A stretch of DNA of 64,000 nucleotides from Candidatus Sulfopaludibacter sp. SbA3 (GCA_945893365.1 CAMDED010000011.1:18449-82448), one strand, 5' to 3'. Positions 18,093 to 26,670 are shown, counted from the first letter of the stretch. Translations and numbers: made by a program. The notes: generated by a model not told the origin, from the sequence alone.

Positions 18093-18113
18093 CTGTAGCG
18101 TAACACGCTACAG
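18093..18113. promoter_or_regulatory. Palindromic operator upstream of the HigA-fusion gene
   Basis: A perfect inverted repeat, CTGTAGCG at 18093-18100 and CGCTACAG at 18106-18113, with a 5-nt spacer, sits 19 bp upstream of the ATG at 18074. HigA-type antitoxins bind such palindromes in their own promoters. Reading on the minus strand, TTGCGG lies just upstream and TACGCT overlaps the right arm, so the palindrome falls inside the likely promoter. Autorepression is therefore expected. Confidence 0.6.
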
Positions 18114-18146
18114 TGTAATCCGCAAGTATTTTGAAGTTCATGAACA

Positions 18147-18488
18147 CCGGGCGCTGAAGCTGTGGTTCGTACTGCGTTCTTACGGACGCGAGGGCATTGC
18201 GAAAATCATCCGCGCTCACACCGGCTATGCCAAGGAATTGGCAGCCCTTGTGGACGCGCATCCTGACTTCGAGCGCATGGCCCCGGCCCCGTACTCCGTC
18301 GTCTGCTTCCGCTTCAAGGGCACGGACGAGGAAAACCTGAAGCTCATCGAGGGGGTAAACGCGACTGGCCGCGCGTTTCTATCGCACGCACCGTGCTCGA
18401 TGGCAAAGTGGTGATTCGCCTCGCCATCGGTAACATCGGAACCACCCGCGAACACGTGATGGAAGCCTGGCGGATGCTCAGTTCGTAG
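18147..18488 (+). pseudogene. Duplicated 3' fragment of the decarboxylase gene, frameshifted
   Basis: This encodes LKLWFVLRSYGREGIA through EENLKLIEGVNATGRAFLSH, then two extra bases (GC near 18388) shift the frame. The remainder (VIRLAIGNIGTTREHV, MEAWRMLSS) continues in another frame to TAG at 18486-18488. There is no start or PLP-binding region, so it is a dead fragment. It is homologous to the intact gene end at 13569-13908. Confidence 0.9.
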
Positions 18489-18505
18489 TCCGTTTCTGAA
18501 GTTCG
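18147..18505. repeat. Right copy of the ~355-bp direct repeat flanking the island
   Basis: Same orientation as 13569-13921. It begins directly after a GTTCATGAAC palindrome (18138-18147) at the island edge. The two copies enclose about 4.2 kb that contains only the HigA-fusion gene and its promoter. No integrase, transposase or inverted repeats are seen. Confidence 0.9.
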
Positions 18506-18848
18506 CTCACGTATTGCCAGGGCGAAGTCCCGCCCCGCCGGCAATCTGCTTGACTACATGAGCCGGCTTCTCGCCGGGGGATCCGGAGGTAGCGGCGGGC
18601 GGCCGCCGATCCGCGTCGGGCCTACCCAGGAACGGCCAAAAGGGGCGCTCGCCTGAGCGCTCGGCTGTGCCAACACATCTTCGACGAACTCCCATACCCA
18701 GCAAACACCGCGGCGACATCTGCCGGAGCCCGCTCTCTTCCGCCAGGGCGTGAAACGGTCTGCCAATCCGCTTGCGGCGGAATCAGGCCCGCGCGGGCAA
18801 GTCGTGCGTTCCTCTTCTCTCGAAGGTCAGACGCAATCCGTCCAGGCA
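18506..18848. other. Intergenic stretch, no gene seen
   Basis: About 340 bp between the duplicated fragment and the toxin-antitoxin promoter. A short GC-rich inverted repeat (GGCGCTCGCCTGAGCGC near 18645) is the only structure noticed. Frames on both strands lack protein-like composition. Confidence 0.4.
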
Positions 18849-18877
18849 TTGAGGCAAAACAACGGTTTCGGTATTCA
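18849..18877 (+). promoter_or_regulatory. Possible sigma70-type promoter of the toxin-antitoxin pair
   Basis: TTGAGG (18849-18854), a 17-bp spacer, and TATTCA (18872-18877) lie 20 bp upstream of the antitoxin ATG at 18898. The spacing is ideal and the hexamers are moderate matches. Confidence 0.4.
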
Positions 18878-18897
18878 GGGATAATAGAGGCGAGCAT

Positions 18898-19131
18898 ATG
18901 GAACGCACGATCACTCTGCCGGACGAACTTCAATCTCAACTGGAAGAGACCGCCCGCGCGGAAGGCAGGACTCTTTCAGAAGTGATGCAGGAAGCCGCCG
19001 AGCGATACCTGAACCATAGGAGCCTTGATCGGCTGCTGGAGCGGGGGCGTAAATATGCCGCCGCCAAGCCCTTCACCGCTGCTGATGTTCCGCGTCTCGT
19101 CCGCAAGACCCGATCCGAACGCTCGCGGTGA
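18898..19131 (+). CDS. Ribbon-helix-helix antitoxin
   Basis: A 77-residue protein opening MERTITLPDELQSQLEETAR, a ribbon-helix-helix strand and first helix, then GRTLSEVMQEAAERYL. RHH proteins dimerise, bind operator DNA and neutralise a toxin with their C-terminal tail; here the tail is basic and Ala/Lys-rich (about residues 45-77). The stop overlaps the start of the PIN-toxin gene (GTGA at 19128-19131), so the two are translationally coupled, as is usual for such pairs. Confidence 0.88.
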   Translation: MERTITLPDELQSQLEETARAEGRTLSEVMQEAAERYLNHRSLDRLLERGRKYAAAKPFTAADVPRLVRKTRSERSR

Positions 19132-19532
19132 AGCGCGTCACTCTGGATACAAACGAGTACATCTCCGCGCTCCAGTACGGCGGCAGAGCCATGCGGCTTC
19201 TACATATGGCGGTAGACGGCGATATCGAGATCGCGATTTCCGCGCCGATTATTTCCGAAGTGCTCCGGGTTCTGCGAGAAAAGTTCGACTGGCAGCCGTA
19301 TGATCTGAATGACGCTGCGCAGCGACTGCGGAAAATAGCCCGCCTCGTGGCGCCCACTGAGACGCTCAGTGTCACTCACGATGAGCCGGACAATCGGATT
19401 CTGGAATGCGCAAAAACCGCCGGCTCCGAGGGCATCGTCACGGAAGACAAGGACCTCCTCCGCATCGGGGCGTTTGAGGGGATCAAGATTCTGAACGCTT
19501 CAGACTTCCTGCAGGCAGGCCGGAGCAGGTAG
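19128..19532 (+). CDS. PIN-domain toxin (COG1569-like)
   Basis: A 134-residue PIN-fold ribonuclease starting with GTG. Acidic metal-site residues are seen in VTLDTNEYISAL (D, about residue 7), in SAPIISEVLRVL (E), and in the C-terminal segments DEPDNRILECA and VTEDKDLL (D). This fits the 'putative toxin component, PIN family' group. When free of its antitoxin, a PIN toxin cuts RNA. The RHH partner is directly upstream. It lies about 1 kb beyond the HigA-fusion island, so this region gathers two addiction or defence-type modules. Confidence 0.9.
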   Translation: MKRVTLDTNEYISALQYGGRAMRLLHMAVDGDIEIAISAPIISEVLRVLREKFDWQPYDLNDAAQRLRKIARLVAPTETLSVTHDEPDNRILECAKTAGSEGIVTEDKDLLRIGAFEGIKILNASDFLQAGRSR

Positions 19533-19707
19533 CGTAAGGGCTTCGCACGAAATTGTCGATGGAAAGCTGCCGGTTGGATAGGCGTTGCGGATGGCCCTAC
19601 CACCTGCCGGCGCACCCCGTTTGCACGCCGAAAGCGCCCCAATATGCCCAAATAGGTACGGATATGCACCGGTATTATGATAGATACGTAGCGAATAGGA
19701 GCTTGCC

Positions 19708-20877
19708 ATGAACGCCGCTTTCGAACGACGAACTTTTCTCGGACACGCTGGAGCGGCCGCCCTCGCGGCCGGCTTCGGCGGATTTGTCCACTCCGCGGCC
19801 GCCGCGGCCGCCGCCGCCGCCAAGGTCGAATGGCGCAACCGGCAATCTTCGATGTCCTACCGCCGTTTTGGGCGCACCGGCATGATGATCTCCGAAGTCG
19901 TGAGCGGCGGCGATCCCATTACACTGGCCAACTTCGAGCACCTGAACCTCGCGCTCGAGATGGGGCTCAACTATCTGGACATGGCGCCGGCCTACAACCG
20001 CGGGGACACCGAGCGCGCTTACGGCAAGCTCATCGCGAGCGGTTCCAGACGTTCGAAGGTATTTCTCACCACTAAAGTGAGCGGACTGCAAAACGTGCGG
20101 AACGGCATGTACAAGGAGATCTTCGACGGCCTTCCCGGAGAAAAGCGGGAAGCCATCCGCAAGCGCAGCGAGGAAATGATCCGCGAAAGCAACGTGATGA
20201 AGCCGGGTTACTTCATCGACTATTTTCCGGGCCAGCGCAACCAGATACCGCCGGCGTACTTGAGCAACGCGATGGCGAAAGACTACGCCCACAAGGTGGA
20301 CGCGAACCGGAAGTTTCGCGACTTCATCGCGCAGTCGCTCGAAGGCAGCCTCCAGCGCGTGGGCACGGACCACTTCGACACGCTCATGTGTCCTCACGGA
20401 GCCTGCTGTCCGGAAGAGCTCGATATCCCGGAAATCTACGAGACCTTCCTCGGTTTGAAGAAGGCGGGGAAAGTGAGATTTCTCGGCGTGACGTCGCACA
20501 GCGACCCGGCGGGCGTGCTTCGCAAGGCGAGCGAGCTCGGCTACTACGACGCCATCATGCACGCCTATAACGTGGTGAACGGCGGCTATCTGGAGCATGC
20601 GATCCAGCAGGCCGCGGCGAAAGGCATGGGCATCGTCGCGATGAAGGCGGCCATGGCCGTGGCGACGCATCACAAATCGCTGCAACCTGTGCCGCAATGG
20701 CGTATCGACAAGATTGACCGCATCGTTCCGGGAGACATGAAAGCGCCCATGAAAGCTTACGTGTGGGCGCTCCAGAATCCGAATATTTCGGCTGTGGTCT
20801 CGAACCTTTGGGACGAAACCTTCGTACGCGAGAACCTTTCGGTGGCCGGCAGGAAAGTCGAGCTGCAGCCGGCGTAA
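19708..20877 (+). CDS. Tat-exported aldo/keto reductase
   Basis: The 389-residue protein has a twin-arginine leader (ERRTFLGHAGAAALAAGF) and an unusual run of nine Ala at about residues 30-38. The aldo/keto reductase barrel follows: YRRFGRTGMMISEV, the catalytic Asp/Tyr segment NYLDMAPAYN, Lys in FLTTKVS and His in LMCPHGA. It probably reduces or oxidises a carbonyl using NAD(P) bound before export. Substrate unknown. A good AGGAG lies before the ATG. It runs 4 bp ahead of the next gene, suggesting one transcript to 22824. Confidence 0.9.
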   Translation: MNAAFERRTFLGHAGAAALAAGFGGFVHSAAAAAAAAAKVEWRNRQSSMSYRRFGRTGMMISEVVSGGDPITLANFEHLNLALEMGLNYLDMAPAYNRGDTERAYGKLIASGSRRSKVFLTTKVSGLQNVRNGMYKEIFDGLPGEKREAIRKRSEEMIRESNVMKPGYFIDYFPGQRNQIPPAYLSNAMAKDYAHKVDANRKFRDFIAQSLEGSLQRVGTDHFDTLMCPHGACCPEELDIPEIYETFLGLKKAGKVRFLGVTSHSDPAGVLRKASELGYYDAIMHAYNVVNGGYLEHAIQQAAAKGMGIVAMKAAMAVATHHKSLQPVPQWRIDKIDRIVPGDMKAPMKAYVWALQNPNISAVVSNLWDETFVRENLSVAGRKVELQPA

Positions 20878-20881
20878 GGGG

Positions 20882-22396
20882 ATGAGTCCGATGCGCGCGT
20901 TCTTGACCGTTATCGTGTGTCTATCCGCGGGCGCGCCGGCCCGCGCCGCGGATGTCAAGCCGGGAGTGTTTGATGGAAATTCCGACGTCGGCGTCACGCC
21001 GAAAGCGGGCTCTACGGAATTCGACACCGCTCGCGGAGAGTACCGCATCACGGGCGGCGGCGCGAACACCTGGGCCAAAGCCGACGCCTTTCAATTCGCT
21101 TGGAAGCGAATCACGGGAGACGTGACCGTGACCGCCGATGTTGGGTTCATCGGCGCGGGCGCGGTGGCCCATAGAAAAGCGGCGCTGATGATCAGACAGA
21201 GCCTCGACGCCGGATCGGCATACGCCGATATCGCGGTGCACGGCGACGGCTTGACCGCGCTGCAATACAGGCCCGCAGCGGACGATGTTACGGCTGAGAC
21301 GCGCTCGGAATTGAAAGCTCCGGTCCGGCTGCGCATCGAGCGCCGCGGCAACCAGTTCACGGTGTTCGCCGGCGGCCCGGGAGGCGAGTTGAAGTCCACC
21401 GGACCCGTCACGGTCGCGATGCAGGGTCCGGTTTATGTGGGCCTCGCGGTGTGTTCGCACGACGCGAACGTTCTTGAAACCGCGGTCTTTTCGAACGTCG
21501 GAATTGAAACGCCTGTTCAACCCAGGGTCAGGAGTAAGATTTCGATCTACGATCTGAAGCGCAAATCGACAGCGGTTATCTACACGGCGGACAAAGTATT
21601 TGAAGCCCCGAACTGGTCGCGCGACGGCAAGTTTCTGCTGGTGAATTCGGGCGGAAATCTGCTGACGCTCGATCTGGGCGCAAAGGGCGCGGAACCGCGG
21701 AAAATCGACCTTGGCTCGATCGCCGGCTGCAACAACGACCACGGTATTTCACCCGATGGGAAGATGCTTTCCTTCTCCGCGCGCTCGGGCGGCGCGAGAG
21801 GCTCGCAAGTCTATCTTGCAAATGCGGACGGCTCGAACCCGCGCCTGATGACGCCTAATACGCCAAGCTACTATCACGGCTGGTCGCCGGACGGAAAATG
21901 GCTCGCCTACACGGCGGAACGGAACGGCAATTTCGACGTTTACAGAATGGCGGTGACCGGTGGCGATGAGGAGCGGCTGACGTCCGCGAAAGGGCTCGAT
22001 GACGGTCCCGATTATTCGCCGGATGGGAAGTGGATTTACGTCAACTCCGAGCGCACGGGTAACTTCGACGTCTGGCGGTTTCCGGCGGACGGCTCGGGAC
22101 CGGACGACAAGCTGGCACAACAGGTGACGCGCGACGATCTCGAGGATTGGTTTCCGCATCCCTCCCCGGACGGGAAATGGATGGTCTTCGTTTCCTTCGA
22201 GAAAGGCACCAAGGGACATCCCGCCAATAAGAACGTTCAGCTGCGTCTGATGCGCTTGCCCGGCGCGAAGCTGAAACAGGATGCGCCCATCACGGTCCTG
22301 ACCAGTTTGTTCGGAGGCCAAGGCACGATCAACGTGAATTCCTGGTCGCCCGATTCCAAGCGGTTCGCGTTCGTGAGCTACGAGTTATTGAAATGA
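20882..22396 (+). CDS. Exported TolB-like PD40 beta-propeller with N-terminal DUF1349/laminin-G-like domain
   Basis: A 504-residue protein with a signal peptide (to about residue 22, ARAAD). Residues about 25-200 form a jelly-roll-like domain (FDTARGEYRITGGGANTWA, ADVGFIGAGAVAHRKAALMI) as in DUF1349 or concanavalin-like proteins. Residues about 210-500 hold PD40 blades with S-P-D-G-K repeats (GISPDGKMLSFSARSGG, GWSPDGKWLAYTAERNG, YSPDGKWIYVNSERTG). Such proteins bind sugars or peptides in the periplasm or at the surface. The last codons overlap the globin gene (ATGA). Confidence 0.88.
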   Translation: MSPMRAFLTVIVCLSAGAPARAADVKPGVFDGNSDVGVTPKAGSTEFDTARGEYRITGGGANTWAKADAFQFAWKRITGDVTVTADVGFIGAGAVAHRKAALMIRQSLDAGSAYADIAVHGDGLTALQYRPAADDVTAETRSELKAPVRLRIERRGNQFTVFAGGPGGELKSTGPVTVAMQGPVYVGLAVCSHDANVLETAVFSNVGIETPVQPRVRSKISIYDLKRKSTAVIYTADKVFEAPNWSRDGKFLLVNSGGNLLTLDLGAKGAEPRKIDLGSIAGCNNDHGISPDGKMLSFSARSGGARGSQVYLANADGSNPRLMTPNTPSYYHGWSPDGKWLAYTAERNGNFDVYRMAVTGGDEERLTSAKGLDDGPDYSPDGKWIYVNSERTGNFDVWRFPADGSGPDDKLAQQVTRDDLEDWFPHPSPDGKWMVFVSFEKGTKGHPANKNVQLRLMRLPGAKLKQDAPITVLTSLFGGQGTINVNSWSPDSKRFAFVSYELLK

Positions 22397-22824
22397 AACC
22401 GCGATTTCTCCCTTTGATCGCGCTCGCGCTCTGCCTCGTCGTTCCCGGGCAGCGGAAAGAAAGCGATGTCACGCTTTACAGCCGCATCGGCGGTTACGAT
22501 GTGATCGCGGCCATCACGGACGGATATTTGAAGGGCGTGCGCGGCGATCCAAGTTTCGCCCGTTTTGCCGGACGCGGCACGGATTCTCTGAAGCGCGCAA
22601 GGCAATTCTTAAAGGACCAGTTGTGCGCTATGACCGGTGGATCCTGCGTCTACGTGGGCCGCGACATGAAGACGGTCCGCGGCGGCCTCGGCATCACGGA
22701 GGCGGAATGGGCGGCGAGCATGAAGCACATGTCGGCGGCGCTCGAAGCCGTTCCCATCAAGTCGAAGGAGAGGGCGGAGTTCCTCGCGATGGTCGACGCG
22801 CTCAAGGGCGATTTCGTCGAATGA
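22393..22824 (+). CDS. Exported group 1 truncated globin lacking the usual proximal His
   Basis: The 143-residue protein has a hydrophobic signal segment (residues 1-19) and then the truncated-globin opening TLYSRIGGYDVIAAITDGYL. The F-helix segment YVGRDMKTVRGGLGITEAEW (about residues 87-106) matches families that read MKxVHxGxGI, where the His binds haem iron. Here that position is Arg96 (codon CGC at 22678-22680). The only other late His is in MKHMSAA. It may bind haem differently, or not at all. It is translationally coupled to the propeller gene upstream. Confidence 0.87.
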   Translation: MKPRFLPLIALALCLVVPGQRKESDVTLYSRIGGYDVIAAITDGYLKGVRGDPSFARFAGRGTDSLKRARQFLKDQLCAMTGGSCVYVGRDMKTVRGGLGITEAEWAASMKHMSAALEAVPIKSKERAEFLAMVDALKGDFVE

Positions 22825-22903
22825 CGCGAAAAGTTCCCTCACGGAATCATCATGAGCGGGAACCCGCGAGAAACGCCTCTGTTTGCGCTCCTCGGCGGCG
22901 GCT

Positions 22904-24448
22904 TCACTCGAGCAACTTGTTCAGCGTATACGCGGCTTCCACGGTACAGAGCGGCTCTCCGTCCCGTCCCACGATGCGCCTCGGGCGCAATTCGTAAACT
23001 CTCCGCGGGACCAACTTATCTACCGAGAGCCACACCTTCCGGCCGTCTTCGGAAACTTTGACGTTGCGCACGATCGCCGGGGTCACGTCCGTCTTCGGCG
23101 ATCCGTACATCAGATGATATTTGTAATAGTAGTGCGTGAGGGAGTAATTGGCGGGGTCGGCGGCGGTGGACGCCACCGGCTTGGTGAAGGTCAATTCGAA
23201 TCCGTCTTTCGTAAGCCGCATGTGTTGAATGTCCATGGGCGTCTTGCCCGTGTAGACGATTCGTTGCAGTCCTTCACTCGTTCCCCAGATGCGCGAGGTC
23301 TGCGAGGTGTAAAGGCTTTTGCCGTCCGGCGATAACGCAATCCGATTGTTTCCGGCGCGAAGCCCGTTCGATTCGACGAGGATGAACGCGGCTCCCTGAT
23401 ACTCGCCGCCCACCTTCTCCAGGTCCGCGCGAAGTATGCGCGGATAGGTCCATTCGGCGACCAGCATTTGACCCGCGTAGGGTCCGAAGGATCCGCCCGT
23501 CGTGTCAAGCAGCGGCTGCGTCACGGACCCGCCCATGTCGTTCTGCGGAAACTGAATGGCGGGGAGTTTGCGCATCCGGTCGAGTTCTTCGACGCTCGCC
23601 TCCACCGGATCGCGGCCCTTGAACCAGGGGGCCCAGTTGAGCGACGCCGGGTGGCCGTGGAACGCGCCGGGCGTCACGTGGTGTAACGGAGACGTGCCGA
23701 CCCAGTCGCCCTGATTGTCCGTGGCGAACAGGTCTCCCTCGGCATTGAACCCCAGTCCATTCGGCTGGCGGAAACCGCAGGAGAGTAGCTCAACCGCGCC
23801 CGTGGGAGTAATCTTGATGGAGCAACCGCGGTATGTAGTGGGCGAATAGTGGCCCACAGCTCCGACGGCGCCTTCTTTCGCTTCCTTGGCCCGGCGGCCC
23901 TTGATCGTAAACTCTCCCCGCACGGGCATGCGCGGCTCGGCCCCGTTCGACGAAAGACCGAGAGAGAGGTAAAAGTTGCCGGCCTTGTCCCGCACGGGGC
24001 CGTAAAGGAACTCGTGATAGTTGCCGGAAATACCCCACCCGTCGGCGACGGTTTCGTAGAGATCGGCTTTGCCGTCGCCATCGGTGTCTACGACGTGCGT
24101 CACCTCAGGCAGATGCGCGACGTAGAATTCGCCCGCCTTTTCGCCTGCCATGATTCCGAGGGGAGACTGAAAGCCCTCGGCGAACTTTCTCCAGCGCTGG
24201 GTCTTCGGGTCCATCAGATACAAGTACCCGCGGCGGAAGGTGACGGCGAGTTGGCCGTCCGCGCTGAACGTCACGCCTGCGACTTCGGGGGCGATGCCGC
24301 GGGGTAACGGAACGTTCTCCACACGGTAGCTGGAAATCGGCGCCTGAGCCTGCAAGGAAACCGCGATCAGAAATGCGGCGGCCGTTGACAGACCGGGAGG
24401 TCTGTCCCATCTGGCGGCAGCGATTCTCGCACGGGCGGCCTGTTTCAT
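22904..24448 (-). CDS. Exported glucose/sorbosone dehydrogenase-like beta-propeller protein
   Basis: A 514-residue soluble propeller with sequence typical of PQQ-type or membrane-bound dehydrogenase-like proteins: VTFSADGQLAVTFRRGYLY, VDTDGDGKADLYETVADGW, NGLGFNAEGDLFATDNQGDW and HHVTPGAFHGHPASLNW. The C-terminal about 100 residues form an Ig/FN-like domain (FELTFTKPVASTAADPANY). A start at 24448 overlaps the upstream cytochrome gene (ATGA). The signal region (about residues 1-35) includes a small palindromic repeat on the DNA. It probably oxidises a sugar or alcohol and passes electrons to the multihaem protein beside it. Confidence 0.85.
   Translation of the reverse strand: MKQAARARIAAARWDRPPGLSTAAAFLIAVSLQAQAPISSYRVENVPLPRGIAPEVAGVTFSADGQLAVTFRRGYLYLMDPKTQRWRKFAEGFQSPLGIMAGEKAGEFYVAHLPEVTHVVDTDGDGKADLYETVADGWGISGNYHEFLYGPVRDKAGNFYLSLGLSSNGAEPRMPVRGEFTIKGRRAKEAKEGAVGAVGHYSPTTYRGCSIKITPTGAVELLSCGFRQPNGLGFNAEGDLFATDNQGDWVGTSPLHHVTPGAFHGHPASLNWAPWFKGRDPVEASVEELDRMRKLPAIQFPQNDMGGSVTQPLLDTTGGSFGPYAGQMLVAEWTYPRILRADLEKVGGEYQGAAFILVESNGLRAGNNRIALSPDGKSLYTSQTSRIWGTSEGLQRIVYTGKTPMDIQHMRLTKDGFELTFTKPVASTAADPANYSLTHYYYKYHLMYGSPKTDVTPAIVRNVKVSEDGRKVWLSVDKLVPRRVYELRPRRIVGRDGEPLCTVEAAYTLNKLLE
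24387..24406. repeat. Short palindromic repeat inside the signal-peptide coding region
   Basis: GACAGACC and GGTCTGTC are 8-bp perfect inverted arms around GGGA, followed by CCCA. A related copy with one mismatched pair lies at 55165-55184, also followed by CCCA and then GGCGGC after a short gap. Two copies suggest a dispersed element that has entered the N-terminal coding region here. Confidence 0.5.
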
Positions 24449-26670
24449 TGGCCGATCTTCGCCTCCAGCTTGACGTTCGTACCCTGGGGAACCGCGCGGC
24501 CTTCGAAAAACACAGGCTGATCGACGCGGCTGAACGTGAGCTCCCGCCGGATCGCTTTTTCCCCCTCGACAGGCGAAAGCTTCTCGTATACGTCGATATC
24601 GTCTATCCGATAGTGGAATTGCGGAAGACCTTCAATCATCCGGTAGCCCTTGAAACGGCGCTGCGGAATGCGGCGCTCGGAACCGATGCGGATCGGAAAT
24701 TCGGCGCCGCGCCAGAAGATCGTTCCAACGATTTCCGCGGTTGGCGTCCGCCGGTTTGGATCGGTCTTGCGCAGCAACGTTCCCGTCAGGTCTATAAATC
24801 CGCCGGACCACGCATAAAGCACACGGCTCTCGGCGGCGTCGAAACAGTAGGAAAGCCCGCCAGGCAAACCGACGGCGATCGCGGCGGGTGTCGCTTCAGG
24901 CATGTCCCAGCGCACGATGATGGCTTCCTTTCCCGGAACGGGCTTCGCTTCGCCGGAGACTTCGAGATCGCCGGTACGGTAACCATCGGGCACCGGCGCA
25001 TGTCGACCGAGTTCGAGCCCGGCCCAGAGGGTATGAATGGAATCCATCGCGCGGCTGCGGGGAAGCGAAGAGAAATAATTCGGCATCGACGTGCCGGAGA
25101 GGATACGCGCGGGATTCCGCATCCACCGCTCAAACCAGTCGAAGCGCATACGCGCGGCGGCGTCGATCAACTGCGGCCCTTCTTCTCCAAGCGACTTGTA
25201 GGCTCCCCAGTCATGGCAGCCGATACAGGACATTCCCCGAGTCTTCGGATTCGTGCCGAGCATTCCGATTCCTTCGAAGCGCTTCGCGCCGGGGAATGAG
25301 GGAGGCGCGGAACCGTCTCCGGGAGCAAGGCCTTCCACTTTGGCGAAGCTCGAAAGCCAGGGACGCATCTCGGCCTCGCTGTAGTTCGGCATGCGCAGCT
25401 CGCGGCCGGGACGAATACGCTTCTTCGCCCACAGCACCTCTCCGATCCAGGAGGTTTTGAGTTTTTCGCCCACTCCGTCGAGGCTCGGCGCGTCGGTGCC
25501 CGGTTTATGGCAGGACGTGCAGTTGTACTTCGCCAGACGAATGGGAAATTCGTAGACGGGCGCCCGGCTCCTGTCCGGCGGGCCGTTCAGAAAGGCCGCG
25601 GCCGCCTTTTGCCCGTCCGCGCTCCAGGCCGGACGAATCACGCGGCACTCGGCCGATCTCAATGCGGCGAGCGGCTTCGCGCCGGGCTTCCGGTCATCGT
25701 CATGGTCATGGCACGAAGCGCAGCCAAGCGAAGCAAACGCCGCTGCTCCCTTCGATGCATCGCCCGCGGGCGCCGGCTTTTCGTATTCGACATTGGTCGA
25801 CCGGATGAGGTAAGCCGCAAGCGAAACGGCGTCGTCGCCGTTGAGCATCATGGACGGCTGGTGTTTGCTGAGCAGCTCTTCGGTTAAGACGTCGAGCGTA
25901 TACTTCGATCCCAATCCGCCAAGCGTGTGGCAGTGCGCGCAGCCCAGGGTTCCGAACAACTCGCCGCCCTTGCCTACGGAAACTTCGTTGGCCTTTCTCG
26001 CCCTCGGAGGCGCAGCGGTACGTAAAGCAACGAGATGCGCCGCGAGATTCGCGCTTTGATCCTCGGTGTGCTCGACCACCTGATGCCGGTTGAGCCAGGC
26101 GTAAAGCCACTTTGCGTTGGTTCGCCCGCCGATGCCCGCGAGCGAGGCAACTCGCCTTTCCATGCCCACCATGTCCGCTGCCCGATGGCAGTTCGCGCAG
26201 GCCGCCTCAAGGACAAGCATTCTGCCTCGTTCGATGTCCGGGTTCGCTTCGTCCAGCTTGTCATGCGACCACGCGGCGGCCGGAACAGGCTCCCACTCAA
26301 ACGCCGGCGTGCGCCAGAGGAGCCGGAGAGAGGCCGTGCCGGCGGCGCGGACATAGGGAAGCGTGAACCTGTGCGTGCCTCCGGAGAGCGTGTGTTTGCG
26401 GCCGCTCTTGCCGTTCACCGTCACCTCGCTGCTGAACTCGTACTCGGCGTTTTCGAGGATGCGGAGGGACCCGGACCACTCGCCCCGGAATTCGGGACTC
26501 AAAGCGGGATGGATCGATTCGTTCGGCTCAAGGTGGAAATTCGGCGTTGCGGCGGTGAAGCTGGCCTTGCTGGTTCCGCCGGTGAAATTGCCGATTAGCC
26601 CGGGCACGGTTTGGCCGGGAAGAGCGGCGGCGCAGGCAAAGCACAGCCAGTATCCGGCGCGTCGCGTCAT
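24445..26670 (-). CDS. Exported multihaem c-type cytochrome with N-terminal PA14-like domain
   Basis: The 741-residue protein has a signal peptide (to about residue 20). A PA14-like beta domain at about 25-140 (GSLRILENAEYEFSSEV) follows. Five CxxCH haem sites are visible: CANCH, CAHCH, CASCH, CTSCH and CIGCH. A distal Met candidate lies in SGTSMPNYFS. After the last haem, about 200 residues form a beta-rich domain ending VKLEAKIGQ. It is most likely an electron-transfer partner for the propeller dehydrogenase encoded directly downstream with a 4-bp overlap, but no biochemical role is shown by sequence alone. Confidence 0.88.
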   Translation of the reverse strand: MTRRAGYWLCFACAAALPGQTVPGLIGNFTGGTSKASFTAATPNFHLEPNESIHPALSPEFRGEWSGSLRILENAEYEFSSEVTVNGKSGRKHTLSGGTHRFTLPYVRAAGTASLRLLWRTPAFEWEPVPAAAWSHDKLDEANPDIERGRMLVLEAACANCHRAADMVGMERRVASLAGIGGRTNAKWLYAWLNRHQVVEHTEDQSANLAAHLVALRTAAPPRARKANEVSVGKGGELFGTLGCAHCHTLGGLGSKYTLDVLTEELLSKHQPSMMLNGDDAVSLAAYLIRSTNVEYEKPAPAGDASKGAAAFASLGCASCHDHDDDRKPGAKPLAALRSAECRVIRPAWSADGQKAAAAFLNGPPDRSRAPVYEFPIRLAKYNCTSCHKPGTDAPSLDGVGEKLKTSWIGEVLWAKKRIRPGRELRMPNYSEAEMRPWLSSFAKVEGLAPGDGSAPPSFPGAKRFEGIGMLGTNPKTRGMSCIGCHDWGAYKSLGEEGPQLIDAAARMRFDWFERWMRNPARILSGTSMPNYFSSLPRSRAMDSIHTLWAGLELGRHAPVPDGYRTGDLEVSGEAKPVPGKEAIIVRWDMPEATPAAIAVGLPGGLSYCFDAAESRVLYAWSGGFIDLTGTLLRKTDPNRRTPTAEIVGTIFWRGAEFPIRIGSERRIPQRRFKGYRMIEGLPQFHYRIDDIDVYEKLSPVEGEKAIRRELTFSRVDQPVFFEGRAVPQGTNVKLEAKIGQ

